Assembly (NCBI GenBank): GCA_029624815.1
Contig: JARSSH010000025.1
Location: 1 to 64,000, forward strand
Reading direction: 5' to 3'
Source: Candidatus Competibacter sp.
GTDB taxonomy: Bacteria; Pseudomonadota; Gammaproteobacteria; Competibacterales; Competibacteraceae
Length of the DNA stretch: 64,000 nt
Shown here in pieces: positions 49,193 to 59,301 of the stretch. Every line of letters begins with the position of its first letter. Position 1 is the stretch's first letter. The notes under the pieces were generated by a model. The model was given only the letters and a program-made list of their open reading frames with translations. It searched no databases and had not been told where the DNA came from. Made by a program: the position numbers and the translations under genes.

Positions 49193-50059
49193 TCACCGCT
49201 CGAACCGTCCCGGCTTCGGCGGGCGACGCGAACCGGATGCCGGGCTACGCCCACCGCGCGGCCGATCCGGCCAAATCCGCCCGGTGATCGGGGAGCGCCG
49301 CGATTGTGGCTTGGACGCGGGCGGCGGCGCATAGCCCACGGCTTGCAGCAACTCCGCCACTTGCCCTTCGTCCAGTTCATCCCAATGTCCCGGATGCAAG
49401 CCCCGTCGCAAGATCACCGGCCCAAAACGCACCCGGGTCAAGCGACTGACCGCGACGCCCTGCGATTCCCACAATCGCCGCACCTCGCGGTTGCGCCCCT
49501 CCTTCAGAACGACGTGATACCAATGGTTCGCGCCTTCGCCGCCCGCCTCCCGAATCTCATCGAAACGCGCCAATCCATCCTCCAGCGGCACACCCTCCCG
49601 CAAGCGCTTGAGCATGTCCGGCGTGACCTCGCCCAACACCCGCACCGCGTATTCCCGCTCGACTTGGGACGAAGGATGCATCAGCCGGTTGGCCAGCTCG
49701 CCGTCGTTGGTCAGCAACAGCAATCCTTGCGTATTCAGGTCGAGCCGGCCCACCACGATCCAGCGCCCGTCGCGCAAGGACGGGAGGTGTTCGAAGATCG
49801 TCGTCCGACCTTCGGGATCGTGCCGGCTGGCGATCTCGCCGACCGGTTTGTAATAGGCCAATACCCGCCGCTGTTGCCCGAAAGCGCGCACCTGGATCGG
49901 CTTCCCGTCGATCTCGATCTTCTCCGCGCCGTTGACCGATGCACCCAGTTGCGCTGGTACGCCGTTCACGCTAATGCGGCCTTGGCGAATCCATTCCTCG
50001 ATCTGGCGGCGGGAGCCCAGTCCCATGCTTGCGAGGAATTTCTGCAAACGTTCAGCCAT
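49193..50059 (-). CDS. rluB: 23S rRNA pseudouridine synthase RluB
   Basis: The 288-aa protein has an S4 RNA-binding domain (RLQKFLASMGLGSRRQIEEW, about 3-50) and the RsuA-family catalytic domain with Asp in GRLDLNTQGLLL (about 103). It ends in a basic, Gly/Arg/Pro-rich tail. It should modify U2605 of 23S rRNA. It overlaps scpB by 8 nt. Confidence 0.93.
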   Translation of the reverse strand: MAERLQKFLASMGLGSRRQIEEWIRQGRISVNGVPAQLGASVNGAEKIEIDGKPIQVRAFGQQRRVLAYYKPVGEIASRHDPEGRTTIFEHLPSLRDGRWIVVGRLDLNTQGLLLLTNDGELANRLMHPSSQVEREYAVRVLGEVTPDMLKRLREGVPLEDGLARFDEIREAGGEGANHWYHVVLKEGRNREVRRLWESQGVAVSRLTRVRFGPVILRRGLHPGHWDELDEGQVAELLQAVGYAPPPASKPQSRRSPITGRIWPDRPRGGRSPASGSRRPPKPGRFER

Positions 50060-50654
50060 CGGGCGATTCCGTTGAAGTGGTGGAATCCAAGGGCAAGGAG
50101 GCGATGCGGCGCTCCAGGTCGACCCCCATCGCGTCCAAATCGCGCGGGGCCGCCAACGGCGGCAGCTCGCTCAGGCTCTTGAGATTGAAATAATCCAGAA
50201 AAGCGCGGGTGGTGGCGTACAGGGCCGGACGGCCGGGCACCTCGCGGTGGCCGACCACCTTGATCCAGTCGCGTTCCTGGAGAGTTTTCATGATGCTGCT
50301 GCTCACGCTGACGCCGCGCACTTCCTCGATTTCGCCGCGAGTCACCGGCTGGCGGTAAGCGACCAGCGCCAGGGTTTCCAACAGCGCGCGCGAGTAGGTG
50401 GTGGCGCGTTCTTCCCATAACCGCGACACCCAGGGTGAAAACGCGCCGGGCACCTGCATGCGGAAGCCGCTGGCGACTTCGATCAGCTCCAGTCCGCGCC
50501 CGGCATAATCGGCCGCCAATTCGGCCAGCGCGGCGCGCAGCGCTTCCCGCTCGGGCTGCTCCGCTTCCGGAAAAACCCCCTTCAACCGCTCCAGCGACAG
50601 CGGTTCGCCAGCGGCCAGCAGCACCGCTTCCAGGATGGTTTTCAGCACCGGCAT
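50052..50654 (-). CDS. scpB: Segregation and condensation protein B
   Basis: The 200-aa protein has the two winged-helix domains of ScpB, with LKTILEAVLLAAGEPLSLERL at the start and LETLALVAYRQPVTRGEIEEV. It acts with ScpA and SMC in chromosome condensation. It overlaps rluB by 8 nt and follows scpA by 9 nt. The smc gene is also in this window (59302-62808). Confidence 0.95.
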   Translation of the reverse strand: MPVLKTILEAVLLAAGEPLSLERLKGVFPEAEQPEREALRAALAELAADYAGRGLELIEVASGFRMQVPGAFSPWVSRLWEERATTYSRALLETLALVAYRQPVTRGEIEEVRGVSVSSSIMKTLQERDWIKVVGHREVPGRPALYATTRAFLDYFNLKSLSELPPLAAPRDLDAMGVDLERRIASLPLDSTTSTESPDG

Positions 50655-50663
50655 CGCGTTCGT

Positions 50664-51449
50664 TCAACCCTGCCGGCGGAGATAGATCGGTGCGAACGGT
50701 TCGGCCTGCACCAGTTCCAAGACCGCCTCGCGCAGCAGCTCCAGCACCGCCAGAAACGTCACCACGATACCCATCCGGCCCTCTTCCGGCCGGAACAGCT
50801 CGGCGAAGGCGGTAAATCGCAGCGCATCCAGCCGTTCCAGCACCTGGCTCATGCGTTCGCGCACCGACAAGGTTTCACGTTGAACCGGATGGTGGCCGAA
50901 TAGCTCGGCGCGGGCCAGCACCTCGCGCAGGGCGTTCAGCAGGTCGATCAGGCCGACCGGCGGCGGCGGACGAACGCTTTCCCGGCAGGGCGGTTCGGCG
51001 CTGGCGACGAAGGTTTCGCGCTCCAGTCGCGGCAAGGCATCCAGTGCCCTGGCCGCCTGCTGAAAGCGTTCGTATTCCCGCAGGCGGCGCACCAGCTCGG
51101 CGCGCGGGTCTTCTTCCTCCGCCTCGGCCAAGGTCGGCTTCGGCAGCAGCAGGCGCGACTTGATCTCCGCCAGCCAGGCCGCCATCAGCAGATACTCCGC
51201 CGCCAGATCCAGCCGCATTTCCCGCATGAGCGCCAGGTAGTCCATATACTGCCGGGTGACGTCGGCGATGGGAATGTCGAGGATATTGAGATTCTGCCGT
51301 CGGATCAGATACAGCAGCAGATCCAGCGGCCCCTCGAAGGCCTCCAGAAAAACTTCCAGAGCATCCGGCGGGATGTAGAGATCCCGCGGCAATTGGGTGT
51401 AAGGCGCGCCGCCGACTCGGGCGAGCGGCGGCTGGGCGATGGTATCCAT
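50664..51449 (-). CDS. scpA: Segregation and condensation protein A
   Basis: The 261-aa kleisin has the N-terminal FEGPLDLLLYLIRRQNLNIL signature and a C-terminal winged helix that binds the SMC head. It links SMC and ScpB. It sits between trpS and scpB on the same strand. Confidence 0.95.
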   Translation of the reverse strand: MDTIAQPPLARVGGAPYTQLPRDLYIPPDALEVFLEAFEGPLDLLLYLIRRQNLNILDIPIADVTRQYMDYLALMREMRLDLAAEYLLMAAWLAEIKSRLLLPKPTLAEAEEEDPRAELVRRLREYERFQQAARALDALPRLERETFVASAEPPCRESVRPPPPVGLIDLLNALREVLARAELFGHHPVQRETLSVRERMSQVLERLDALRFTAFAELFRPEEGRMGIVVTFLAVLELLREAVLELVQAEPFAPIYLRRQG

Positions 51450-51497
51450 TCAACAGGAGATCGGCGGCGATCCGCCGGGGCGCGGCATACCGCGCCC

Positions 51498-52508
51498 CTA
51501 CCTTTGATCCAGCGGCAGGATACCGATGGCGCGCCGCAGTTCCTGTAAAAACGGTACGCTGTGTTCGCGCGCGCGCGCCGCGCCGCGCTTGAGAATCTGC
51601 TCGATGTGAGCGGGCGCTTGCAGCAGTTCCTGATAACGTTGGCGCGGTTCGCTCAACCGGGCGTTCAGGTATTCGAACAGGAACTGCTTCATTTCGCCCC
51701 AACCGATCCCTTGCGCGTAGCGGGCGCGCAGCGCCGCCGCTTCCTCCGCCGTGGCAAGGGACTGGTAGATCTGGAACAGCGTGCAGGTATCGGGGTCTTT
51801 CGGCGCTTCCGGCGGCAGCGAGTTGGTCTTGATCCGCATGATCAGCTTGCGTAGCGCTTTTTCCGGCTCGAACAGCGGGATGGTGTTGCCGTAGCTCTTG
51901 CTCATCTTGCGCCCGTCCAGCCCGACCAGAACCGCCGCCTTCTCGTCCACCACCGCCTCGGGCAAGACGAAATGTTCGCCGTACAGGTGGTTGAAACGGG
52001 CGGCGATGTCGCGGGCCATTTCAAGATGCTGGATCTGATCCTTGCCCACCGGCACCTTGCTGGCCTTGAACATGAGGATGTCGGCCGCCATCAGGATCGG
52101 ATAGCAGAACAGCCCCATGGTGACGCCCTTGTCGGGATCCTTGTCGGGATCGGCCATGTTCTCCGCCACCGCCGCCTTGTAGGCGTGGGCGCGGTTCATC
52201 AAGCCCTTGGCGGTGACGCAGGTGACGATCCAGGTCAGTTCCAGAATCTCCGGAACGTCGGTCTGGGCGTAGAAGATGACGTTGTCGGTATCCAGGCCCA
52301 AGGCCAGCCAGGTGGCGGCGACTTCCAGGCGGGAACGATGCACCAGCGCCGGATCCTGACACTTGACCAGGGCGTGATAGTCGGCCAAGAAGTAAAACGA
52401 TTGCACATCCCGCCGCCGGCTGGCCTCGATGGCGGGCAGGATCGCGCCGACGTAGTTGCCCAAATGCGGGGTGCCGGTGGTGGTAATGCCGGTGAGGGTG
52501 ATTTCCAT
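51498..52508 (-). CDS. trpS: Tryptophanyl-tRNA synthetase
   Basis: The 336-aa class I synthetase has the HIGH-like TPHLGN (about 13-18) and KMSKS at about 195-200. The length matches bacterial TrpRS. It charges tRNA-Trp. It lies between an M50 protease gene and scpA, as in Pseudomonas. Confidence 0.96.
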   Translation of the reverse strand: MEITLTGITTTGTPHLGNYVGAILPAIEASRRRDVQSFYFLADYHALVKCQDPALVHRSRLEVAATWLALGLDTDNVIFYAQTDVPEILELTWIVTCVTAKGLMNRAHAYKAAVAENMADPDKDPDKGVTMGLFCYPILMAADILMFKASKVPVGKDQIQHLEMARDIAARFNHLYGEHFVLPEAVVDEKAAVLVGLDGRKMSKSYGNTIPLFEPEKALRKLIMRIKTNSLPPEAPKDPDTCTLFQIYQSLATAEEAAALRARYAQGIGWGEMKQFLFEYLNARLSEPRQRYQELLQAPAHIEQILKRGAARAREHSVPFLQELRRAIGILPLDQR

Positions 52509-52535
52509 GATGGCCGCGAGCTTCCTGGTTCGGAA

Positions 52536-53189
52536 TTAGAAGAAGGAGAACAGGATCAGGATGAGGTGGCGAATACTGTTGACGATGGGCATCAGCACGT
52601 TGAACAGGCCAGCCGCCAACAACAGCACCAGAATGATCAAGCCATAAGGTTCGATCCGCGCCATGGCCAGGGCGAAGCGATCCGGTAGCACGCCGGCCAG
52701 CACGCGCGAGCCGTCCAGCGGCGGAATCGGCACCAGATTGAGCACGCCCAGCATGATATTGATATTGATCCCGTACCCTCCCATCAGCAACAGGGGTTCG
52801 CCCAACCATCGGAATCCGGCTTGCAAGTGGTAACCGATCACCATCATCAATCCCCAGCCCAGAGCCATGAGCAGATTGGCGCCCGGTCCGGCCAGCGCCA
52901 CCAGCGCCATGTCGCGCTTGGGCTGGCGCAGGCGGTGGTAGTTGACCGGCACCGGCTTGGCCCAACCGAAGATGAAGCCGCCGAACACCGCCAGTAGCGC
53001 CGGGACTAAAACCGTGCCGACCGGATCGATATGCCGCAACGGGTTTAGACTGAGCCGGCCCTGGGCCTTGGCGGTGGTGTCGCCGCAACGCAACGCCGCC
53101 CAGCCGTGCGCCACTTCGTGCAGGGTGATGGCCAGCAACAGCGGCGGCGCCAGCACGATGAGCAGTTGAACCGTGGTCAATTCTTGCAT
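52536..53189 (-). CDS. Site-2-protease-like membrane metallopeptidase (M50)
   Basis: The 217-aa integral membrane protein has the zinc motif HEVAH (about 23-27) and the third ligand in NLVPIPPLDGSRVL, with about six membrane segments. It is a compact M50B protease with no PDZ domain; its substrate is unknown. It lies 27 bp upstream of trpS. Confidence 0.92.
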   Translation of the reverse strand: MQELTTVQLLIVLAPPLLLAITLHEVAHGWAALRCGDTTAKAQGRLSLNPLRHIDPVGTVLVPALLAVFGGFIFGWAKPVPVNYHRLRQPKRDMALVALAGPGANLLMALGWGLMMVIGYHLQAGFRWLGEPLLLMGGYGININIMLGVLNLVPIPPLDGSRVLAGVLPDRFALAMARIEPYGLIILVLLLAAGLFNVLMPIVNSIRHLILILFSFF

Positions 53190-53222
53190 GGCGCGATTAT
53201 ACGCGGCCCGGCCGGGCGCGGA

Positions 53223-53843
53223 CTAGAGAAACGGGCTGGCGTCGCCCAGCCCCTGACGGATCAGTCGCGGCGTTTCTTCGGTCAGGTCGAGCACGGTGGT
53301 CGGCTCGTGCTGACCGGAACCGCTGGCAATGATCAGATCGACCGCGCCGGCCAGGCGTTCCCCGATTTCCTCGGGATCGGACAGCGGCCAGTCATCGCCA
53401 GGCAGGATCAGCGTGCAACTCATGACCGGTTCGCCCAACTCCGCCAGCAGGGCGCGGACGATGGCGTTGTCCGGCACCCGGATGCCGATGGTCTTGCGAC
53501 GGGGATGCTGCAAGCGGCGCGGCACCTCATGGGTCGCTTGCAGGATGAAGGTAAACGGTCCCGGCGTGGCGGCCTTGAGCAGGCGGTAACGGCGGTTGTC
53601 CACCTTGGCGTAAGTGGCGATCTCGGACAGATCGCGGCAGACCAGGGTGAAGTTGTGATGGCGGTCGGTCTGGCGAATGGCGCGGATGCGTTCCGCCGCC
53701 GCCTTGTCCCCCAGTTGGCAACCCAGCGCATAGCTGGAGTCGGTGGGATAGACGATCACGTCACCCTCGCGCAGTCGTGTTACCGCCTGCGCGATCAGAC
53801 GTGGTTGCGGGTTGGCGGGATGGATTTGTAAAACGCGGCTCAT
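53223..53843 (-). CDS. yciO: YciO-family protein (YrdC/Sua5 fold)
   Basis: ATG 53843 gives 206 aa, the exact E. coli YciO length. It aligns throughout: VIVYPTDSSYALGCQLGD, HNFTLVCRDLSE, PGPFTFIL, PRRKTIGIRVP and PTTVLDLTEETP. Members bind ATP/threonyl-carbamoyl moieties like TsaC, but YciO itself has no firmly known role. Confidence 0.93.
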   Translation of the reverse strand: MSRVLQIHPANPQPRLIAQAVTRLREGDVIVYPTDSSYALGCQLGDKAAAERIRAIRQTDRHHNFTLVCRDLSEIATYAKVDNRRYRLLKAATPGPFTFILQATHEVPRRLQHPRRKTIGIRVPDNAIVRALLAELGEPVMSCTLILPGDDWPLSDPEEIGERLAGAVDLIIASGSGQHEPTTVLDLTEETPRLIRQGLGDASPFL

Positions 53844-53985
53844 GGCCCTACTATTTCCATTCGTGGACGAAATCGATCGGGCAACTTGCCAGCCTGGCGT
53901 TGCCCGGTCAAGACGGCGGCGGTGAAGCCGCTCTTTTTTTTCCCTCACCGCCGCTGCCCGCATTCAATGGAACCTCGCTGCCGGC

Positions 53986-54537
53986 ATGAAACTGCTATTC
54001 GATTTTCTGCCCATTCTGCTGTTTTTCGTCGCCTACAAGCTGACGGATATCTATGTCGCCACCGGCGTGCTGATTGGCGTGACCCTGGCTCAGGTCGGCT
54101 GGATCTGGCTGCGAAAACGCCAGATCGAGAAACTACCGCTGTTCACGGCCGGGCTGGTATTGGTGCTGGGCGGCCTGACGCTCATTCTGCACGACCCGGT
54201 CTTCGTTAAATGGAAACCCACCGTGGTGAACTGGCTGTTCGCCCTGGCCTTTGTCGGCAGCCGTTTCATCGGCCGGCAAACCCTGCTGGAACGGATGTTG
54301 GGCGGCCAAATGGAACTTCCGGCCCGAATCTGGATCAACCTGACGTTTATGTGGGCTATTTTTTTCTTCGTCATAGGCGTGGTCAATTTATATGTCGCGT
54401 TCACGTTCGACGAAAACACCTGGGTCAACTTCAAGCTATTTGGGATGCTGGGCTTGACTCTGGTGTTCGTGCTGGCGCAGGCGGCCTACATGAGCCGCTA
54501 TATCAAAACCGACGATGCCCCGTCAAAGGAGTCCTGA
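53986..54537 (+). CDS. yciB: Inner-membrane septation protein A (YciB)
   Basis: The 183-aa protein has about five membrane segments and the family opening MKLLFDFLPILLFFVAYKL. YciB affects envelope synthesis and cell division. It starts an operon with yciI (3-nt gap) and a BolA-like gene. Confidence 0.93.
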   Translation: MKLLFDFLPILLFFVAYKLTDIYVATGVLIGVTLAQVGWIWLRKRQIEKLPLFTAGLVLVLGGLTLILHDPVFVKWKPTVVNWLFALAFVGSRFIGRQTLLERMLGGQMELPARIWINLTFMWAIFFFVIGVVNLYVAFTFDENTWVNFKLFGMLGLTLVFVLAQAAYMSRYIKTDDAPSKES

Positions 54538-54540
54538 TCC

Positions 54541-54843
54541 ATGCTATACGCTATCATCGGCCGCGATGTGCCGGGTACTCTGGAACAGCGGTTGGCGGCT
54601 CGTCCCGCTCATCTGGAACGCCTGAACGCCCTGCTCGCCGAGGGCCGGCTGGTTTTGGCCGGACCGCTGCCGGCCATCGACAGCCCCGACCCCGGCCCGG
54701 CCGGATTCCAGGGCAGTCTGGTGGTCGCTGAATTCGCCGCGCTGGAAGAAGCCCGCGCCTGGGCCGACGCCGATCCCTACGTGGCCGCTGGCGTGTACGC
54801 GGCGGTCGAGATTTACCCGTTCCGCAAGGTACTGCCGGCATGA
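54541..54843 (+). CDS. yciI: YciI-family protein
   Basis: The 100-aa protein has the YciI fold ([20 protein letters not shown]) with the conserved His in [11 protein letters not shown] and Asp in [13 protein letters not shown]. It is a small dimeric ferredoxin-like protein without firm function. It overlaps the next gene by 4 nt (ATGA). Confidence 0.92.
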   Translation: MLYAIIGRDVPGTLEQRLAARPAHLERLNALLAEGRLVLAGPLPAIDSPDPGPAGFQGSLVVAEFAALEEARAWADADPYVAAGVYAAVEIYPFRKVLPA

Positions 54844-55118
54844 CCGACCGCGTGGCCCTGATCGAGGAGCGGTTACGTGGCGCGCTGGCTCCCGAACGTC
54901 TGCAAATCATCGACGACAGCGCCGCTCACGCCGGCCACGCCGGCGCGCGCGAGGGCGGCCATTTCACCATTCATATCGTTTCGTCGGCCTTTACCGGCAA
55001 GACCCCGATTCAGCGTCACCGCCTCATCAACGCGGCGGTGGCCGACCTGATGCGCCGGGAAATCCACGCCTTGAGCATCAAAACCGCGATTTCTCCGGCG
55101 GAGCACGGTTTGCGTTGA
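54840..55118 (+). CDS. BolA-family protein
   Basis: The 92-aa protein shows the BolA fold: [13 protein letters not shown]-like loop ([15 protein letters not shown]), [11 protein letters not shown] and [13 protein letters not shown]. Family members act with monothiol glutaredoxins in iron-sulfur handling and morphology. It is coupled to yciI. Which paralogue (BolA or IbaG) is uncertain. Confidence 0.92.
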   Translation: MTDRVALIEERLRGALAPERLQIIDDSAAHAGHAGAREGGHFTIHIVSSAFTGKTPIQRHRLINAAVADLMRREIHALSIKTAISPAEHGLR

Positions 55119-55185
55119 CAACGCAGTACGCAACCCCGGTCACATAGTCCTCTCCTGGAAACACCCAACCCCTGGAAACAACGAA

Positions 55186-56190
55186 ATGAATAAACCGCAC
55201 AAGTTGACTCTTCCGTTACTGGCGCTGTCCTCCGGCCTGCTGCTGTCCAGCGTGGCGCTGTCCGCCGACGACAAGAAAGCCGAGGCAACCCCCGCCGCCG
55301 CGCCCGCCGCCGTCAAGGCCGCGCCCGCCGCGCCCGCCGCGCCGCAAGCTGCGTTCACCATCCCCGATCCCGTCGCGGTGGTCAACGGCAAGGCGATTTC
55401 CAAGGCGGCCTTCGAGCAATATGCCCAACAGTTGCGCGGCAAGGCCAAGGTCGATTCGCCGGAAGCCAGCAAATCGCTGGTCGACCAACTGGTCATGGAA
55501 GAACTGCTGGTGCAGGAAGCCAACCAGCAGAAACTGGAAAACGACCCGCAAATTAAACAGCAGATGGAAATGATTCAGCGCAGCCTGCTGGCCAGCACCG
55601 TGGTGCGGCGGATGCTGACCGAGAACGCGCCCAGCGAGGACGCCATCAAGAAAGAGTATGAAACCGCCGTCGCGGCGATGAAGGGTAAGGAGTACAAGGC
55701 CAGCCACATCCTGGTGGACTCCGAGGACAAGGCCAAGGAGGTTATCGCCGACCTCAAGAAGGGCGGCGCGTTCGCCGAACTGGCCAAGGCCAAATCCAGC
55801 GACAGTTCCGCGGCCAACGGCGGGGATCTGGGCTGGTTCACGCCGAGCATGATGGTGCCGCCGTTCGCGCAGGCCGTCGCCAAGATGGAAAAAGGCAAGT
55901 ACAGCGAGGAACCGGTGCAGACGCCGTTCGGCTGGCACGTTATCCTGCTGGAAGATGTCCGCGACGCCAAGCCGCCGACCCTGGACGAGCTGCGTCCGCA
56001 GATCGCCCAAATGTTGCAGAGCCGGATGGTGAACGATTATCTGGAAAAACTGCGCGCTGGCGCCAAGATCGAAATCAGCGAAATTCAGGTCAGCGCGACC
56101 GAACCCGCCAAGGCCGAACCCGCCAAGGCCGAGCCCGCCAAGGCCGAGCCCGCCAAGGCCGAGCCCGCCAAGAAAGAAGAGAAGAAGTAA
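55186..56190 (+). CDS. Parvulin-type peptidyl-prolyl isomerase, periplasmic
   Basis: The 334-aa protein has a signal peptide (about 1-26), a Pro/Ala-rich spacer, a SurA-like N-terminal chaperone region (about 55-150) and a parvulin domain (about 163-265; YKASHILVDSEDKAKE, NGGDLGWFTPSMM, FGWHVILLED). The C-terminus is a run of AKAEP repeats ending in Lys/Glu. It should help fold outer-membrane or periplasmic proteins. The 15-bp coding repeat is odd. Confidence 0.9.
   Translation: MNKPHKLTLPLLALSSGLLLSSVALSADDKKAEATPAAAPAAVKAAPAAPAAPQAAFTIPDPVAVVNGKAISKAAFEQYAQQLRGKAKVDSPEASKSLVDQLVMEELLVQEANQQKLENDPQIKQQMEMIQRSLLASTVVRRMLTENAPSEDAIKKEYETAVAAMKGKEYKASHILVDSEDKAKEVIADLKKGGAFAELAKAKSSDSSAANGGDLGWFTPSMMVPPFAQAVAKMEKGKYSEEPVQTPFGWHVILLEDVRDAKPPTLDELRPQIAQMLQSRMVNDYLEKLRAGAKIEISEIQVSATEPAKAEPAKAEPAKAEPAKAEPAKKEEKK
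56101..56172 (+). repeat. 15-bp tandem repeat in the parvulin gene
   Basis: GAACCCGCCAAGGCC and near-identical copies repeat nearly five times, encoding EPAKA units at the C-terminus. The period is a multiple of three, so changes in copy number keep the frame. Confidence 0.9.
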
Positions 56191-56213
56191 TCGGTCGGGC
56201 GACGACGGTCTTT

Positions 56214-58285
<2,072 letters not shown>

Positions 58286-58288
58286 CTA

Positions 58289-59116
58289 TCAGAGCGGCTG
58301 CGCCCGCCGCTGCCGCTCCAGCTCGGCGACGTCGTCGCGCAAGCGCGCGAGTGCCTGATTGGTCATCCGGTTGCGTTGCTCGTCACAGATCAGTCCGCCC
58401 AATCTTTGCGCCAGTTGATCGGCGGTGATCACCAGCAGATCCAGCGCCTTCATTTCCTCGAGTGGGCCGGGTAGCTTCATGAATAGCAGCAGACCCGGCG
58501 TATGCAGTTCTTGCAGGGTTTTCGGCTCGAACGAGCCGGGCTTGCGCAGATGGGCGAGGCCAAGGATCGGGATATCGGCGGCTTCCGTCTCCGGGAACAG
58601 TTCGTACAGCCCCTCGGGATTCAGACGAAATCGTAGCGCCTCGGCCACGGCCTGGATTTTGGGGCCGTGAAAGAGTTGGTGGCGCGACGCCATCACGGTC
58701 AGCACCAACGTCATTTTTGGCGAGCGCGGCGCGGCGAATTCCTGTTGCGACTCTTGCGAGGGCGCGAGCGCGGCGGGTGGGCGCGCTTCGCTATCGTCGG
58801 TCGGTGCATCTGTCCCGACCGTCGCGGTGGACCCCTGGCGATTGATGGGCCGGATTTCCACATCCACCAGCACTTTGTCGGCCAAATGATGATCCGGGGT
58901 GATGCGGCCCAGCTCACCAAAATCATGCCCGCCGACCTCTCCGTCCGGCGGCGACGCTGGCGTGTCGCCCAGTACGGGCTCCTTGGAGAGCCGATGCCGG
59001 CGATTGCCAATCTCTTCCTTTAGATGCGAGCGAATGCCCCAGAGGTAGATCAGGATAACGATGATGGCTCCAACGCCCGCCAACAACCACTGTAACTGTG
59101 TTTTGTCCAATTCCAT
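58289..59116 (-). CDS. zipA: Cell-division protein ZipA
   Basis: The 275-aa protein has one N-terminal membrane anchor (WLLAGVGAIIVILIYLWGI, about 10-28), an acidic linker (about 40-130) and the FtsZ-binding domain (about 135-270; VLTVMASRHQLFHGPKIQ). It anchors the Z ring. The smc-zipA-ligA order is conserved in Pseudomonas. Confidence 0.93.
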   Translation of the reverse strand: MELDKTQLQWLLAGVGAIIVILIYLWGIRSHLKEEIGNRRHRLSKEPVLGDTPASPPDGEVGGHDFGELGRITPDHHLADKVLVDVEIRPINRQGSTATVGTDAPTDDSEARPPAALAPSQESQQEFAAPRSPKMTLVLTVMASRHQLFHGPKIQAVAEALRFRLNPEGLYELFPETEAADIPILGLAHLRKPGSFEPKTLQELHTPGLLLFMKLPGPLEEMKALDLLVITADQLAQRLGGLICDEQRNRMTNQALARLRDDVAELERQRRAQPL

Positions 59117-59301
59117 AAATCGAAAGCCTCAGATCGCGACTATCGCAATAATGAGATTATGTTGTGCTAAGAGGCCACAATGCCAAACCCCCATTACCAC
59201 CATTGGCGGGCAGGGGGTTGCAACCACCGTTTATACTGTAATCCTTACGCTTTCACAAACGACATCCACTCTTGCTCGATCACGACCCGCACGCCGGCCA
59301 G

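Noticed and set aside
59180-59215. Hairpin between zipA and smc
   Set aside because: The stem is about 7 bp with a 20-nt loop and no T run, so it is too weak to call a terminator.
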